From positions 1 through 7,054 of the forward strand of contig CAMPIL010000187.1 of NCBI GenBank assembly GCA_946886375.1: a stretch of DNA of 7,054 nucleotides, read 5' to 3'. Positions within the stretch are counted from its first letter, which is position 1; the number at the start of each line of letters is the position of its first letter. This document shows positions 1-6,891 of the stretch, one piece after another. Below the pieces are notes generated by a model that was not told the origin of the DNA, ran no database searches, and was given only the letters and a program-made list of their open reading frames with translations. A program made the translations under genes and the position numbers. The DNA is from an uncultured Phycisphaerales bacterium. Its GTDB lineage: Bacteria > Planctomycetota > Phycisphaerae > Phycisphaerales > SM1A02.

Positions 1-1755
1 AACGTGCTGCATGCGCTGAACAACATCGTCGGCACGGTCGAAAACGGATTCGTGATTCGCGCCTGGGGAACCAATCGTGACATCACCAGTCGCAAGGTCG
101 CCGAGCAGGCGCTGCGCGAAAGCGAATCCCGAAAGGACGCCATTCTGCGGTCCGCGTTGGATTGCGTGATCATCATGGACGCCGACGGGCGGATCATCGA
201 CTTCAATCCGGCGGCGGAGCGGACCTTCGGCTTTTCGGCCGCGAAGGTCAGGGGCAAGACGGTGGCGGAAACGATCATTCCACCGCATTTGCGCGAAGCC
301 CATTGGCACGGGTTGCGGCGATATCTGGAAACCGGCGAACGATCGGTGCTGGGACGGCGGATCGAAATGCCCGGGCGACGGGCCGACGGCAGCGAGATTC
401 CCATCGAACTCACCGTCACCGCCGCCCGTCCGCACGACGGGCAGATTGTTTTCGCAGCGTATCTGCGCGACATCACCGACCGATTGCGCGCCAGTGAAGC
501 GCTTGAGCAAAGCGAGGCTCAGCATCGGCTGCTGGTCGAGCAGGTCGCGGACCACGCCATTTTCCTCATCAATCCTCAGCGCCGCGCCGCCACGTGGAAT
601 CGCGGTGTGGAGCGCGTATTGGGATTCGTCGAAGAAGAGTTCATGGGCCTGGCCGTGGAGCAGCTCTTCACGCCCGAGGACCGCGCCGACAACGTCCCGG
701 AAATTGAATTCCAGACCGCGGAGCGCGAGGGACGCGCCAGCGACAATCGCTGGATGCTTCGCAAGAACGGCTCGCGATTCTGGGCGACCGGCACCACCAG
801 CGCGCTGCGCGATGAGAGCGGCAATCTTGTCGGCTTCAGCAAGATCATGCGCGATCAAACCGATCTCAAACTCGCGGAAACCGAATTGCGGGCGCATCGC
901 GAGCATCTGGCGCGGCTGGTGGATGAGCGCACTGCAGAATTGGAATCGTCGCATCGCCGACTGCGGTTCAATGAGCGCATGGCGATGCTGGGCACGCTGG
1001 CGGCGGGCCTGGGGCATGACCTTGGCAATTTGCTGTTGCCCATGCGCGTGCGGCTTCAATCGATGGAAGCCAAGGCCGCGCCCGGCGCAATCGATGACGA
1101 TCTCAAGGCGATGCGCGGCATCACCGATTATGTGCAGCGGCTGGTCAACGGCCTGCGGCTGCTGGCGTCCAGCGGCGACATTGACGGCGTCGCGGCCCAG
1201 CGCACCAATCTGCACACATGGTGGTCCGACGCCGAGCCGATCTTCAAAAGCGTGCTGCCGCGCGGCATTCGGTTCGAGCAGGACATCGCGCCGAACCCGC
1301 CGCATGTGCAGCTAGCGCGTCCGTTGCTGATGCAGGCGGTCTTCAATCTGCTGCAAAACGCCGCCGAAGCGCTCAAGGACAAGCCGCGCCCACGCGTTCG
1401 TGTCTGGGCGCGCCGGCCGCGGCCTGAAGACCAATGGATCGAAGGTTCAGACAACTCCTTGCTTCTTGGAATCACCGACAACGGGCCGGGCATGACCCCT
1501 GACGTCGTGCAGCAATGTACGGAGCCGGCGTTCAGCACGAAGAGCGGCGTGGGTGGATTGGGTTTGCCGATCGTGAAAAGAATTGTCGAACAAGTGGGCG
1601 GACGACTTGCGGTGCAATCGACGCCGGGTGAAGGAACATCGTTTGTGCTTGTATTGCCCGCCGTTGCGGATCAGCCTGCTTCGCCGCACGCGCCGCACAT
1701 CGAAACGCTGCAACCATCAACGCAACAACAAACGACGAATTTGCGCAGCACGTGA
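1..1755 (+). CDS. multi-PAS sensor histidine kinase, 5' end outside window
   Basis: Sensor histidine kinase that should autophosphorylate on histidine and pass the phosphate to a response regulator. The frame is open to the left edge and begins inside the end of a PAS/PAC domain (GTNRDITSRK), so the start is upstream and the GTG at 4 is probably not it. Numbering codons from position 4, a PAS domain spans about 42-158 (FNPAAERTFGF to YLRDITDR) and another about 165-288 (ending MRDQTDLKLAE). A charged, probably coiled-coil linker follows at about 285-330. The dimerisation segment has an H-box GLGHDLGNLL with His338. The ATPase domain shows the N-box NLLQNAAEAL (Asn452), the G1 box DNGPGM (Asp492) and the G2 box GVGGLGLPIV, so it looks catalytically intact. 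HDLGN in place of HELRTPL recalls HPK4-type kinases. The Gln/Thr-rich tail is not conserved-looking. No membrane segment is visible in this portion; the ligand is unknown. The receiver gene downstream is the likely partner. Confidence 0.93.
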   Translation, partial: NVLHALNNIVGTVENGFVIRAWGTNRDITSRKVAEQALRESESRKDAILRSALDCVIIMDADGRIIDFNPAAERTFGFSAAKVRGKTVAETIIPPHLREAHWHGLRRYLETGERSVLGRRIEMPGRRADGSEIPIELTVTAARPHDGQIVFAAYLRDITDRLRASEALEQSEAQHRLLVEQVADHAIFLINPQRRAATWNRGVERVLGFVEEEFMGLAVEQLFTPEDRADNVPEIEFQTAEREGRASDNRWMLRKNGSRFWATGTTSALRDESGNLVGFSKIMRDQTDLKLAETELRAHREHLARLVDERTAELESSHRRLRFNERMAMLGTLAAGLGHDLGNLLLPMRVRLQSMEAKAAPGAIDDDLKAMRGITDYVQRLVNGLRLLASSGDIDGVAAQRTNLHTWWSDAEPIFKSVLPRGIRFEQDIAPNPPHVQLARPLLMQAVFNLLQNAAEALKDKPRPRVRVWARRPRPEDQWIEGSDNSLLLGITDNGPGMTPDVVQQCTEPAFSTKSGVGGLGLPIVKRIVEQVGGRLAVQSTPGEGTSFVLVLPAVADQPASPHAPHIETLQPSTQQQTTNLRST

Positions 1756-1777
1756 CGAAGGACAACTGGGCGGGGCC

Positions 1778-1783
1778 TAGAAT
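1778..1783 (+). promoter_or_regulatory. possible -10 box for the receiver gene
   Basis: TAGAAT matches five of six bases of the sigma-70 -10 consensus and lies in the 63-base gap between the kinase stop and the receiver start. No good -35 sits at 16-18 bases; the nearest candidate, GTGACG at 1752-1757, is 20 bases away and overlaps the kinase stop codon. If real, the transcript would begin near 1790 with a leader of about 29 bases, giving the receiver its own promoter in addition to read-through from the kinase. Confidence 0.3.
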
Positions 1784-1818
1784 CCAAGCCGCGGTCTTGA
1801 CCTCAGGTGCCCCCCCGC

Positions 1819-2241
1819 ATGCATGATCGATCCATACGAGTTCTGTGTGTTGATGACAATTACCTTGTGGCTGAGGGCATCCGAATCAAGTTGAATCTTG
1901 AAGGCGGATTCGAGTGGGTGGGCCAATTGCCCGACGCAGACAATCTGCTGAATGAAGTGAAGCGCACGCATCCGCATATCGTGCTGCTGGACCTGGACAT
2001 GCCCGGCAAAAGTGCGTTCGTGGCCATGCGCGAAATCGGCGATTCAGGCGACGACGTGCGCGTCATCGTCATCAGCGGCCATGTGCGGCAAGACCTGATT
2101 GATCGTGCCGTCGAAGCCGGAGCATGGGGGTACATCTCAAAGAGCGAAGGAACGGATTCCATCGTGTCGGCAATTCACCGCGTGCTGGGTGGGGAGTTTG
2201 TGCTGGGTCCGGAAGTCCGCCACCAGTTCCAGAGCAAATGA
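1819..2241 (+). CDS. receiver-only response regulator
   Basis: Single-domain response regulator of 140 residues. The phosphoacceptor pattern is complete: acidic pair Asp12-Asp13 (VLCVDDN), phosphoacceptor Asp58 in LLDLDMPG, Ser86 in VIVISGH, and Lys108 in GYISKSEG. The sequence around GAWGYISK resembles NarL-family receivers, but the protein ends about 30 residues after that lysine, with no helix-turn-helix or enzymatic output domain. It would therefore act by protein contact, as a phosphorelay intermediate, or as a phosphate sink. The upstream histidine kinase on the same strand is the obvious candidate donor (inferred from position). I prefer the ATG at 1819. An in-frame GTG at 1807 would add four residues (MPPR) but has no ribosome site of its own, while a weak CAGG at 1804-1807 lies 11 bases before the ATG. 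A run of seven C lies between that site and the start. Confidence 0.88.
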   Translation: MHDRSIRVLCVDDNYLVAEGIRIKLNLEGGFEWVGQLPDADNLLNEVKRTHPHIVLLDLDMPGKSAFVAMREIGDSGDDVRVIVISGHVRQDLIDRAVEAGAWGYISKSEGTDSIVSAIHRVLGGEFVLGPEVRHQFQSK

Positions 2242-2247
2242 ACAGGC

Positions 2248-3702
2248 TCAGCCCTGCGCGCCGGCAGGAACAGGTTCGCGAAACCTTCGCATCGCCAATT
2301 GAAGAACCGCCAGTTTCGCCAGCGATTCCGCACATTCAGATTCCGGCTGCGAATCGGCGACGATGCCCGCGCCGGCGGAGTAGTCCAGCGTGCCGCTGGC
2401 TTCATCGCAACGGCCGTCCACGCTGCGGCCCTGCAGCAGCGCGGTGCGAATGGCGATGTTGAAACACGCTATGCCATGATCGCCAATGTACCCGATGGCT
2501 CCGCAATATGGCCCGCGGCGAACGGGTTCCAGTTCATCGATGACCTGCATCGCACGAATCTTGGGCGCGCCCGTGACCGAACCGCCCGGGAATGTTGCCC
2601 GCAGCAAGTCCACGAACGTCGCATTGCTTCGCATTTGACCGGTCACCTCGCCCACGCCGTGATGAACGGTCGGATGCGATTCGATGATGCGGGCCTCGTT
2701 CACGCGCACCGATCCAATCTCGCACACGCGCCCCAGGTCGTTGCGCATCAGGTCCACAATCATGTGCAGTTCCGCGGCATCCTTGGCGGAGCGCGCCAGT
2801 TCATCCGGATGCGCCGAAGCCGGCAGCGTGCCTTTGATCGGACGCGTAATGACGCGCCCGTTTGCATTCACCTCCAGGAACAACTCCGGGCTCAGGGAGA
2901 TCACCCATCGATCAGGGTGTGAAGTTTCGTGAGAGAGCCCGGGCAATTCCAGATACGCGCCGTACCACGCTTTGCTTTCATGCATCGCCGCGAGCGCAAG
3001 TTCGCGAGGCGAACCGCTGAACGACGCCGTAAACCGCCGTGCAAGGTTGGCCTGAAAAATGTCACCGGCGCGAATGTACTCGATCGTTCGGCGCACGATG
3101 GCCATGTATTCCTGATCGTCGCTGAGGGCACGCAGTTGGCCCGATGTGAATCCGCGCGGCGAGCTGCCCCACTCACGTTGCCGGGCATCGATCGCGGCGA
3201 CCAGCCACTGCGCCTCACGCATCTCCCCTGCGGCCCACCACTGTTGATCCTCGTGATCAAACGCCAGCGCATCGGGACACCAGGCGAGATCGATCAGAGG
3301 CCAGCGCCGATCATCAACAGCGAATACGGACTGCGCACGTGGTTCAATCCACCGACCCAGGTCGTAGGAAAAATAGCCGATCCAACCGCCTGCAAACGGC
3401 AACCCTTGTGCTGGCGCATCTGGATTGCAACGCGTTGCGGCAATGACAGCATCAAGATCGGCAAGCGGATGGTGCGTAAACTTGATCTTCGCCAGTGCAT
3501 CCGGGGGCGATCCGATCCAGCGCGAGCATCCATCGAACTGAAACCGCACAACCGGACTCGCCAGGATCGACCACCGCGCCCAGCGCGCGTGCGAGCGGCC
3601 GCTATGAATCATCAACAGCGGACGATCCGCAGGCCACGACGCCAGAGCATCGGTCGGCAGGCCGCGCCAGTCCAGCATTGACAATTCAGCCGCATCGCGC
3701 AT
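2248..3702 (-). CDS. pabB: aminodeoxychorismate synthase component I (PabB)
   Basis: Chorismate-utilising enzyme of 484 residues; with a PabA-type glutaminase it makes 4-amino-4-deoxychorismate for p-aminobenzoate and folate synthesis. The N-terminal half has the family segment PFAGGWIGYFSYDLG (about 102-116). The catalytic half shows RAGDIFQANLARRF (211-224), SPELFLEV (271-278), RPIKGT (287-292), DLMRNDLGR (317-325), HHGVGEVTG (347-355), FPGGSVTGAPK (371-381) and YSAGAGIVADS (441-451). Lys290 in PIKGT corresponds to the E. coli PabB active-site lysine (Lys274); anthranilate synthases normally have Ala there (PIAGT), which argues for PabB over TrpE. Glu273 of SPE fits E. coli Glu258. Length is close to E. 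coli PabB (about 453), and there is no fused glutaminase or lyase domain. No pabA or pabC lies in the window. The stop is 6 bases from the receiver stop, so the genes converge with almost no spacer. Neither Met1 nor Met9 has a visible Shine-Dalgarno; the longer form is annotated. Confidence 0.93.
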   Translation of the reverse strand: MRDAAELSMLDWRGLPTDALASWPADRPLLMIHSGRSHARWARWSILASPVVRFQFDGCSRWIGSPPDALAKIKFTHHPLADLDAVIAATRCNPDAPAQGLPFAGGWIGYFSYDLGRWIEPRAQSVFAVDDRRWPLIDLAWCPDALAFDHEDQQWWAAGEMREAQWLVAAIDARQREWGSSPRGFTSGQLRALSDDQEYMAIVRRTIEYIRAGDIFQANLARRFTASFSGSPRELALAAMHESKAWYGAYLELPGLSHETSHPDRWVISLSPELFLEVNANGRVITRPIKGTLPASAHPDELARSAKDAAELHMIVDLMRNDLGRVCEIGSVRVNEARIIESHPTVHHGVGEVTGQMRSNATFVDLLRATFPGGSVTGAPKIRAMQVIDELEPVRRGPYCGAIGYIGDHGIACFNIAIRTALLQGRSVDGRCDEASGTLDYSAGAGIVADSQPESECAESLAKLAVLQLAMRRFREPVPAGAQG

Positions 3703-3710
3703 TGGTCAAG

Positions 3711-3716
3711 ATGATA
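3711..3716 (-). promoter_or_regulatory. possible -10 box for pabB
   Basis: On the minus strand this reads TATCAT, five of six matches to the -10 consensus, ending 8 bases before the pabB ATG. Transcription would start about 2 bases before the ATG, giving an almost leaderless mRNA and fitting the missing Shine-Dalgarno. The best -35-like hexamer, ATGACA, is only 13 bases upstream, which is short for sigma-70, so this is a weak call. Confidence 0.25.
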
Positions 3717-3798
3717 GTCCGGGCAAGGGTGTCATTTTGGCTGGTGGATTCGTTTGAATCTTCACGCGACTGATTTAGACGGCCCGGTTTTTTCGATC

Positions 3799-3804
3799 TA
3801 CACT
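3799..3804 (+). promoter_or_regulatory. possible -10 box for ppdK
   Basis: TACACT (four of six matches to TATAAT) follows a T-rich stretch at 3788-3793 in the divergent spacer. The predicted start near 3811 would leave a leader of about 39 bases containing the AAGGA ribosome site. The region at -35 (TTAGAC, 3775-3780) is a poor match. Offered only because it is the best-placed candidate for this strongly translated-looking gene. Confidence 0.25.
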
Positions 3805-3837
3805 GTCCCTCTTACTGCTACGGACACTTCAGTCATC

Positions 3838-3842
3838 AAGGA
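3838..3842 (+). promoter_or_regulatory. ribosome binding site of ppdK
   Basis: AAGGA lies 7 bases before the ATG at 3850, an ideal Shine-Dalgarno spacing. It decides the start. The same frame is open back to a TTG at 3754, but that extension crosses the probable promoter. The later in-frame ATGs at 3961 and 3970, which begin right at the conserved domain, have no comparable site. Confidence 0.7.
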
Positions 3843-3849
3843 TGATTTC

Positions 3850-6705
3850 ATGCCCACCATGGTTGCTCCACGCCACATTTCCCGCAAGAACAAGAAACAG
3901 TCAAAGAAAACCGCCGCGCCCGCTCGCAAGGCTCAGGCCGCCGCCGTCTCTGCACGCCGCATGCCGAAGATGGTGTACAGTTTCGGCAATCGCAAAGCCG
4001 AAGGCGACGGCACGATGCGCGATCTGCTGGGCGGCAAAGGCGCGGGTCTTGCCGAGATGACCCGCATCGGCCTGCCTGTGCCTGCCGGCTTCACCATCAC
4101 CACCGAAGCCTGCGCCGAGTATTACCGCCAGAACAAGCGCTGGCCGCGCGGGCTTGAAAAGGAAATTCGCGCCCAACTTTCGCGACTCGAGAAAACCGTC
4201 GGCAAGAAACTTGGCGCTGTGAAAGACCCGCTGCTGGTCTCCGTGCGCTCCGGCGCGGCCCGCTCCATGCCGGGCATGATGGAAACCATTCTCAACCTAG
4301 GCCTGAACGATCAATCCACCGAGGGCCTGGCGAAGGTCACCGGCAACGCGCGATTCGCGTGGGACAGTTACCGCCGCTTCATTCAGATGTACAGCACCGT
4401 GGTCGTCGGACTGAGCAAAGAAACGCTCGAAGGCAAACTGCACGCGCTCAAGCACGTCCTGGGCGTGGTCTCCGACACCGCGATCCCCGCGGAAATGCTC
4501 CGCCAACTCTGCGGCGAGTTCAAGATGTTCTTCTATGAACAGACCGGCCGCGAGTTCCCGCAGGATCCCTGGGAGCAACTCACCGGTGCGATCAACGCCG
4601 TGTTCGACTCGTGGAATGCCGAGAAAGCCCTCACCTACCGCCGCGTCGAAAAAATCAACGGCCTGCTCGGAACCGCCGTCAACGTGCAGCAGATGGTCTT
4701 CGGCAACACCGGCGATGACAGCGGCACGGGCGTGTGCTTCACGCGCGATCCTTCCACGGGCGAAAACGTGTTCTATGGCGATCTGCTCATCAACGCCCAG
4801 GGCGAAGACGTCGTCGCGGGCATTCGCACGCCCATTCACCTTTCAGAACTCGCTGCCAAGATGCCCGAGGCGTGGGATCAACTCAACGCCGTGCGCGTGA
4901 TCCTTGAATCACATTACAAGGACATGCAGGACCTTGAGTTCACCATCGAGCGCGGCAAGTTGTACATGCTGCAATGCCGCACCGGCAAGCGCACTCCCGC
5001 CGCGGCGTTCCGCATCGCCGTTGAACAGGCCACCAAGCCCCTGCTCTCGCGGGCCCAGGCGCAGAAACTCGTGAAGAAGCGTTACCTGCCCGCCAAGTAT
5101 GCCGGCGTCGCGGTCAAGCCCATCATCACCAAGGATCAGGCAATCAACCGCGTCACCGCAACCGACATTGAGCGGTTGTTCTATCCCATCATCGATGCAG
5201 GCGCGGTGAAGGATGGCCTGAGCGCGCGCAAACTCGCCACAGGCATCAACGCGGTGCCCGGCGCTGCGGCGGGCCAGATCGTCTTCTCCGCCTCAGAGGC
5301 CGAGCACTACGCAGGACAGGGACACAAAGTCATCCTCGTGCGCAAGGAAACCTCGCCTGAAGACGTCGGCGGCATGCACGCCGCAGTCGGCATTCTCACC
5401 GCAACCGGCGGCAAGACTTCGCACGCAGCAGTCGTCGCGCGCGGTTGGGGCAAGTGCTGCATCGTCGGCTGCGGACAACTGCACATCGATTACAACGCCA
5501 AGCGCATGAACGTCAACGGAACCACCCTCAACCAGGGCGATTTCATTACGCTCGACGGCTCTGAAGGTGTTGTCTACAGCGGCGAACTTCCCTTGGTGAA
5601 GCCAGAACTGCCCGGCGAGTACTACACGCTCATGAGTTGGGCCGATGTGCGCCGCCGCCTGCGCGTGCGCACCAACGCCGACACGCCTTACGATGCGCAC
5701 AACGCGATCAAGATGGGCGCGGAAGGCATCGGCCTGACGCGCACCGAGCACATGTTCTTCGACACCGAAGAGCGCCGCATCGCCATGCAGCGCATGATTC
5801 TCGCCGACACCGAAGCCGATCGCCGCGCCGCGCTGGGCCAACTGCTCCCCTACCAGCGCGAAGACTTCATCGGCATCTTCCAGGCGATGAACGGCCTGCC
5901 CGTGACCATTCGCCTGATCGATCCTCCGCTGCACGAATTCGTTCCGCACGAGGAAGTCAAGCAGCGCGAACTCGCCAACCGTCTTGGCATGCCGTATGAG
6001 AAAGTCCACCAGCGCATCAACCAACTGCACGAAGCCAATCCGATGCTCGGCCATCGCGGCTGCCGCTTGTGCATCACCTATCCGGAAATCCTGGAGATGC
6101 AGGTGCGCGCCATCATGGAAGCCGCCGTCGCGGTGAAGCAGTCCGGCACCAAGGTGCTGCCGGAGATCATGATCCCGCTCGCCATCGACAAGAAGGAACT
6201 CGGCATGCTCGTCGATCACACGCGCCAGGTCGCTGAGCAGGTGCTGAGCGAAGCGGGCGTGAAGGTGGAGTATCTCGTCGGCACGATGATCGAAACGCCG
6301 CGCGCTGCGCTGCTGGCCGATCAGATCGCCCAGGTCGCGGAGTTCTTCTCCTTCGGCACCAACGATCTCACGCAGATGGTCATGGGCCTTTCGCGCGATG
6401 ATGCGGGCCGCTTCCTGCCCGATTACGTCGACAAGGCCAAGGCCGGCATCTTCAACGATGATCCCTTCCAGTCGCTGGATCAAGCCGGCGTGGGCATGCT
6501 GATGAAGTGGGCCATCGAAAAAGGACGCGAAGCAGGAGCCAACGGCAACTCGCGCAAGAAACTCAAGATCGGCATCTGCGGCGAACACGGCGGCGAAGCC
6601 GAGTCCGTCAAGTTCTGCCACACACTCGGCATGGACTACGTCAGTTGCTCGCCCTATCGAGTGCCGATCGCGCGACTCGCCGCAGCCCAGGCTGCGATCA
6701 GGTAA
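3850..6705 (+). CDS. ppdK: pyruvate, phosphate dikinase
   Basis: Cytoplasmic enzyme of 951 residues interconverting pyruvate, ATP and phosphate with phosphoenolpyruvate, AMP and pyrophosphate. The N-terminal nucleotide-binding domain begins near residue 41 (VYSFG, then LLGGKGAGLAEM and GLPVPAGFTITTEAC) and runs to about 400, including SVRSGAARSMPGMMETILNL and the glutamine-bearing end LYMLQCRTGKRT. The phosphohistidine domain carries TGGKTSHAAVVARG with His525, the phosphate carrier; Thr523 matches the site controlled by PPDK regulatory protein in other organisms. The C-terminal PEP/pyruvate barrel (about 580-945) shows GIGLTRTEHMF, NPMLGHRGCR, GTMIETPRAALLAD, SFGTNDLTQM and GICGEHGG with Cys910, the usual catalytic cysteine. 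All expected catalytic motifs are present, so the gene looks functional. The family is typically about 870-900 residues; much of the excess is a Lys/Arg/Ala-rich N-terminal extension of about 40 residues. Arg codons are mostly CGC and third positions mostly C, consistent with good expression. The gene is divergent from pabB and no regulator gene is adjacent. Confidence 0.97.
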   Translation: MPTMVAPRHISRKNKKQSKKTAAPARKAQAAAVSARRMPKMVYSFGNRKAEGDGTMRDLLGGKGAGLAEMTRIGLPVPAGFTITTEACAEYYRQNKRWPRGLEKEIRAQLSRLEKTVGKKLGAVKDPLLVSVRSGAARSMPGMMETILNLGLNDQSTEGLAKVTGNARFAWDSYRRFIQMYSTVVVGLSKETLEGKLHALKHVLGVVSDTAIPAEMLRQLCGEFKMFFYEQTGREFPQDPWEQLTGAINAVFDSWNAEKALTYRRVEKINGLLGTAVNVQQMVFGNTGDDSGTGVCFTRDPSTGENVFYGDLLINAQGEDVVAGIRTPIHLSELAAKMPEAWDQLNAVRVILESHYKDMQDLEFTIERGKLYMLQCRTGKRTPAAAFRIAVEQATKPLLSRAQAQKLVKKRYLPAKYAGVAVKPIITKDQAINRVTATDIERLFYPIIDAGAVKDGLSARKLATGINAVPGAAAGQIVFSASEAEHYAGQGHKVILVRKETSPEDVGGMHAAVGILTATGGKTSHAAVVARGWGKCCIVGCGQLHIDYNAKRMNVNGTTLNQGDFITLDGSEGVVYSGELPLVKPELPGEYYTLMSWADVRRRLRVRTNADTPYDAHNAIKMGAEGIGLTRTEHMFFDTEERRIAMQRMILADTEADRRAALGQLLPYQREDFIGIFQAMNGLPVTIRLIDPPLHEFVPHEEVKQRELANRLGMPYEKVHQRINQLHEANPMLGHRGCRLCITYPEILEMQVRAIMEAAVAVKQSGTKVLPEIMIPLAIDKKELGMLVDHTRQVAEQVLSEAGVKVEYLVGTMIETPRAALLADQIAQVAEFFSFGTNDLTQMVMGLSRDDAGRFLPDYVDKAKAGIFNDDPFQSLDQAGVGMLMKWAIEKGREAGANGNSRKKLKIGICGEHGGEAESVKFCHTLGMDYVSCSPYRVPIARLAAAQAAIR

Positions 6706-6712
6706 AGCGGTG

Positions 6713-6727
6713 TTCAACGAGGTTGAA
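6713..6727 (+). terminator. hairpin just after ppdK, possible 3' end element
   Basis: A perfect 6-bp inverted repeat, TTCAAC / GTTGAA, with a GAG loop starts 7 bases after the ppdK stop codon. A G-T wobble can extend it by one pair. No T-run follows, so it is not a classical intrinsic terminator. It could stabilise the mRNA 3' end or act with the larger hairpin downstream. Confidence 0.3.
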
Positions 6728-6741
6728 TCGAGTTGTCTCAT

Positions 6742-6781
6742 TGCGCAAGCGAATTGACCGGCTGATTCGCCGCAGCGCGCA
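6742..6781 (+). terminator. larger stem-loop after ppdK, candidate terminator without T tail
   Basis: GCGAATTG (6749-6756) pairs with TGATTCGC (6763-6770) over 8 bp including two G-T wobbles, around a 6-base ACCGGC loop. An outer TGCGC (6742-6746) can pair with GCGCA (6777-6781) across a small asymmetric internal loop. It is well placed to end ppdK transcription, but no T tract follows, so it would have to be a tail-less or factor-assisted terminator. Confidence 0.35.
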
Positions 6782-6782
6782 T

Positions 6783-6791
6783 CTAGGGCAT
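6783..6791 (+). repeat. CTAGGGCAT motif, first copy
   Basis: CTAGGGCAT here recurs as CTAGGGCCAT at 6807-6816, starting 24 bases later, and in reverse as ATGCCCCTAG at 6815-6824. It looks like an isolated half-site of the palindrome that follows. CTAG is often scarce in bacterial DNA, so three copies within about 40 bases stand out. Confidence 0.45.
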
Positions 6792-6805
6792 CCTTCGCAT
6801 CCCCA

Positions 6806-6825
6806 ACTAGGGCCATGCCCCTAGT
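6806..6825. promoter_or_regulatory. 20-bp palindrome, candidate operator
   Basis: ACTAGGGC-CATG-CCCCTAGT is symmetric at 9 of 10 positions per half, centred on CATG at about 6815.5, with 7 bp of uninterrupted complementarity in each outer arm. Its centre is about 43 bases before the transcription start implied by the TATAAA box at 6847, close to the -41.5 typical of class II activators. It could instead fold as an RNA hairpin, but no T tract follows. Confidence 0.5.
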
Positions 6826-6846
6826 CCGCGCCGCTGGCTTTGGGCG

Positions 6847-6852
6847 TATAAA
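6847..6852 (+). promoter_or_regulatory. -10-like box for the right-edge gene
   Basis: TATAAA matches five of six bases of the -10 consensus in GC-rich surroundings. No -35 hexamer is recognisable 16-18 bases upstream (GTCCGC at 17), which suits an activator-dependent promoter. The implied start near 6859 gives a leader of about 33 bases before the ATG at 6892. Confidence 0.45.
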
Positions 6853-6891
6853 CGGTTCTTCCTACAGGATCTTGTGCCCCGGCGGCCTTCC

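Noticed and set aside
446..1315. Plus-strand open frame of 289 codons inside the kinase gene
   Set aside because: Arg/Trp/Ser/Cys-rich out-of-frame reading of the kinase; the overlapping kinase frame carries the PAS and H-box motifs.
1793..1808. Small palindromes GGTC-TT-GACC and ACCT-C-AGGT before the receiver gene
   Set aside because: Four-base arms overlapping each other are too short to call an operator.
2253..2268. Short inverted repeat CCTGC / GCAGG near the end of pabB
   Set aside because: Only 5 bp with a 6-base loop, inside coding sequence and without a T tract; expected by chance in GC-rich DNA.
2929..3681. Plus-strand open frame of 250 codons opposite pabB
   Set aside because: Antisense shadow of pabB with no recognisable domain; pabB motifs run through the same bases on the minus strand.
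2248..3702. Assignment as anthranilate synthase component I (TrpE)
   Set aside because: The PIKGT lysine in place of the usual PIAGT alanine and the overall PabB-like length favour aminodeoxychorismate synthase.
3754..3849. N-terminal extension of ppdK from the TTG at 3754
   Set aside because: The ATG at 3850 has a well-spaced AAGGA, and the added 32 residues would cover the divergent promoter spacer and show no conserved features.
3850..6705. Assignment as phosphoenolpyruvate synthase or PTS enzyme I
   Set aside because: GGKTSHAAVVARG, the N-terminal GGKGAGLAEM layout and the GICGEHGG cysteine motif with full length fit pyruvate phosphate dikinase; enzyme I lacks the N-terminal ATP-binding domain.
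5293..6816. Long minus-strand open frame (507 codons) opposite ppdK
   Set aside because: It lies antisense to a strongly conserved enzyme whose motifs are all in the plus frame; its composition (rich in His, Ala, Asp, Val, Leu and Arg repeats) is what reverse reading of GC-rich codons gives. It is a shadow.
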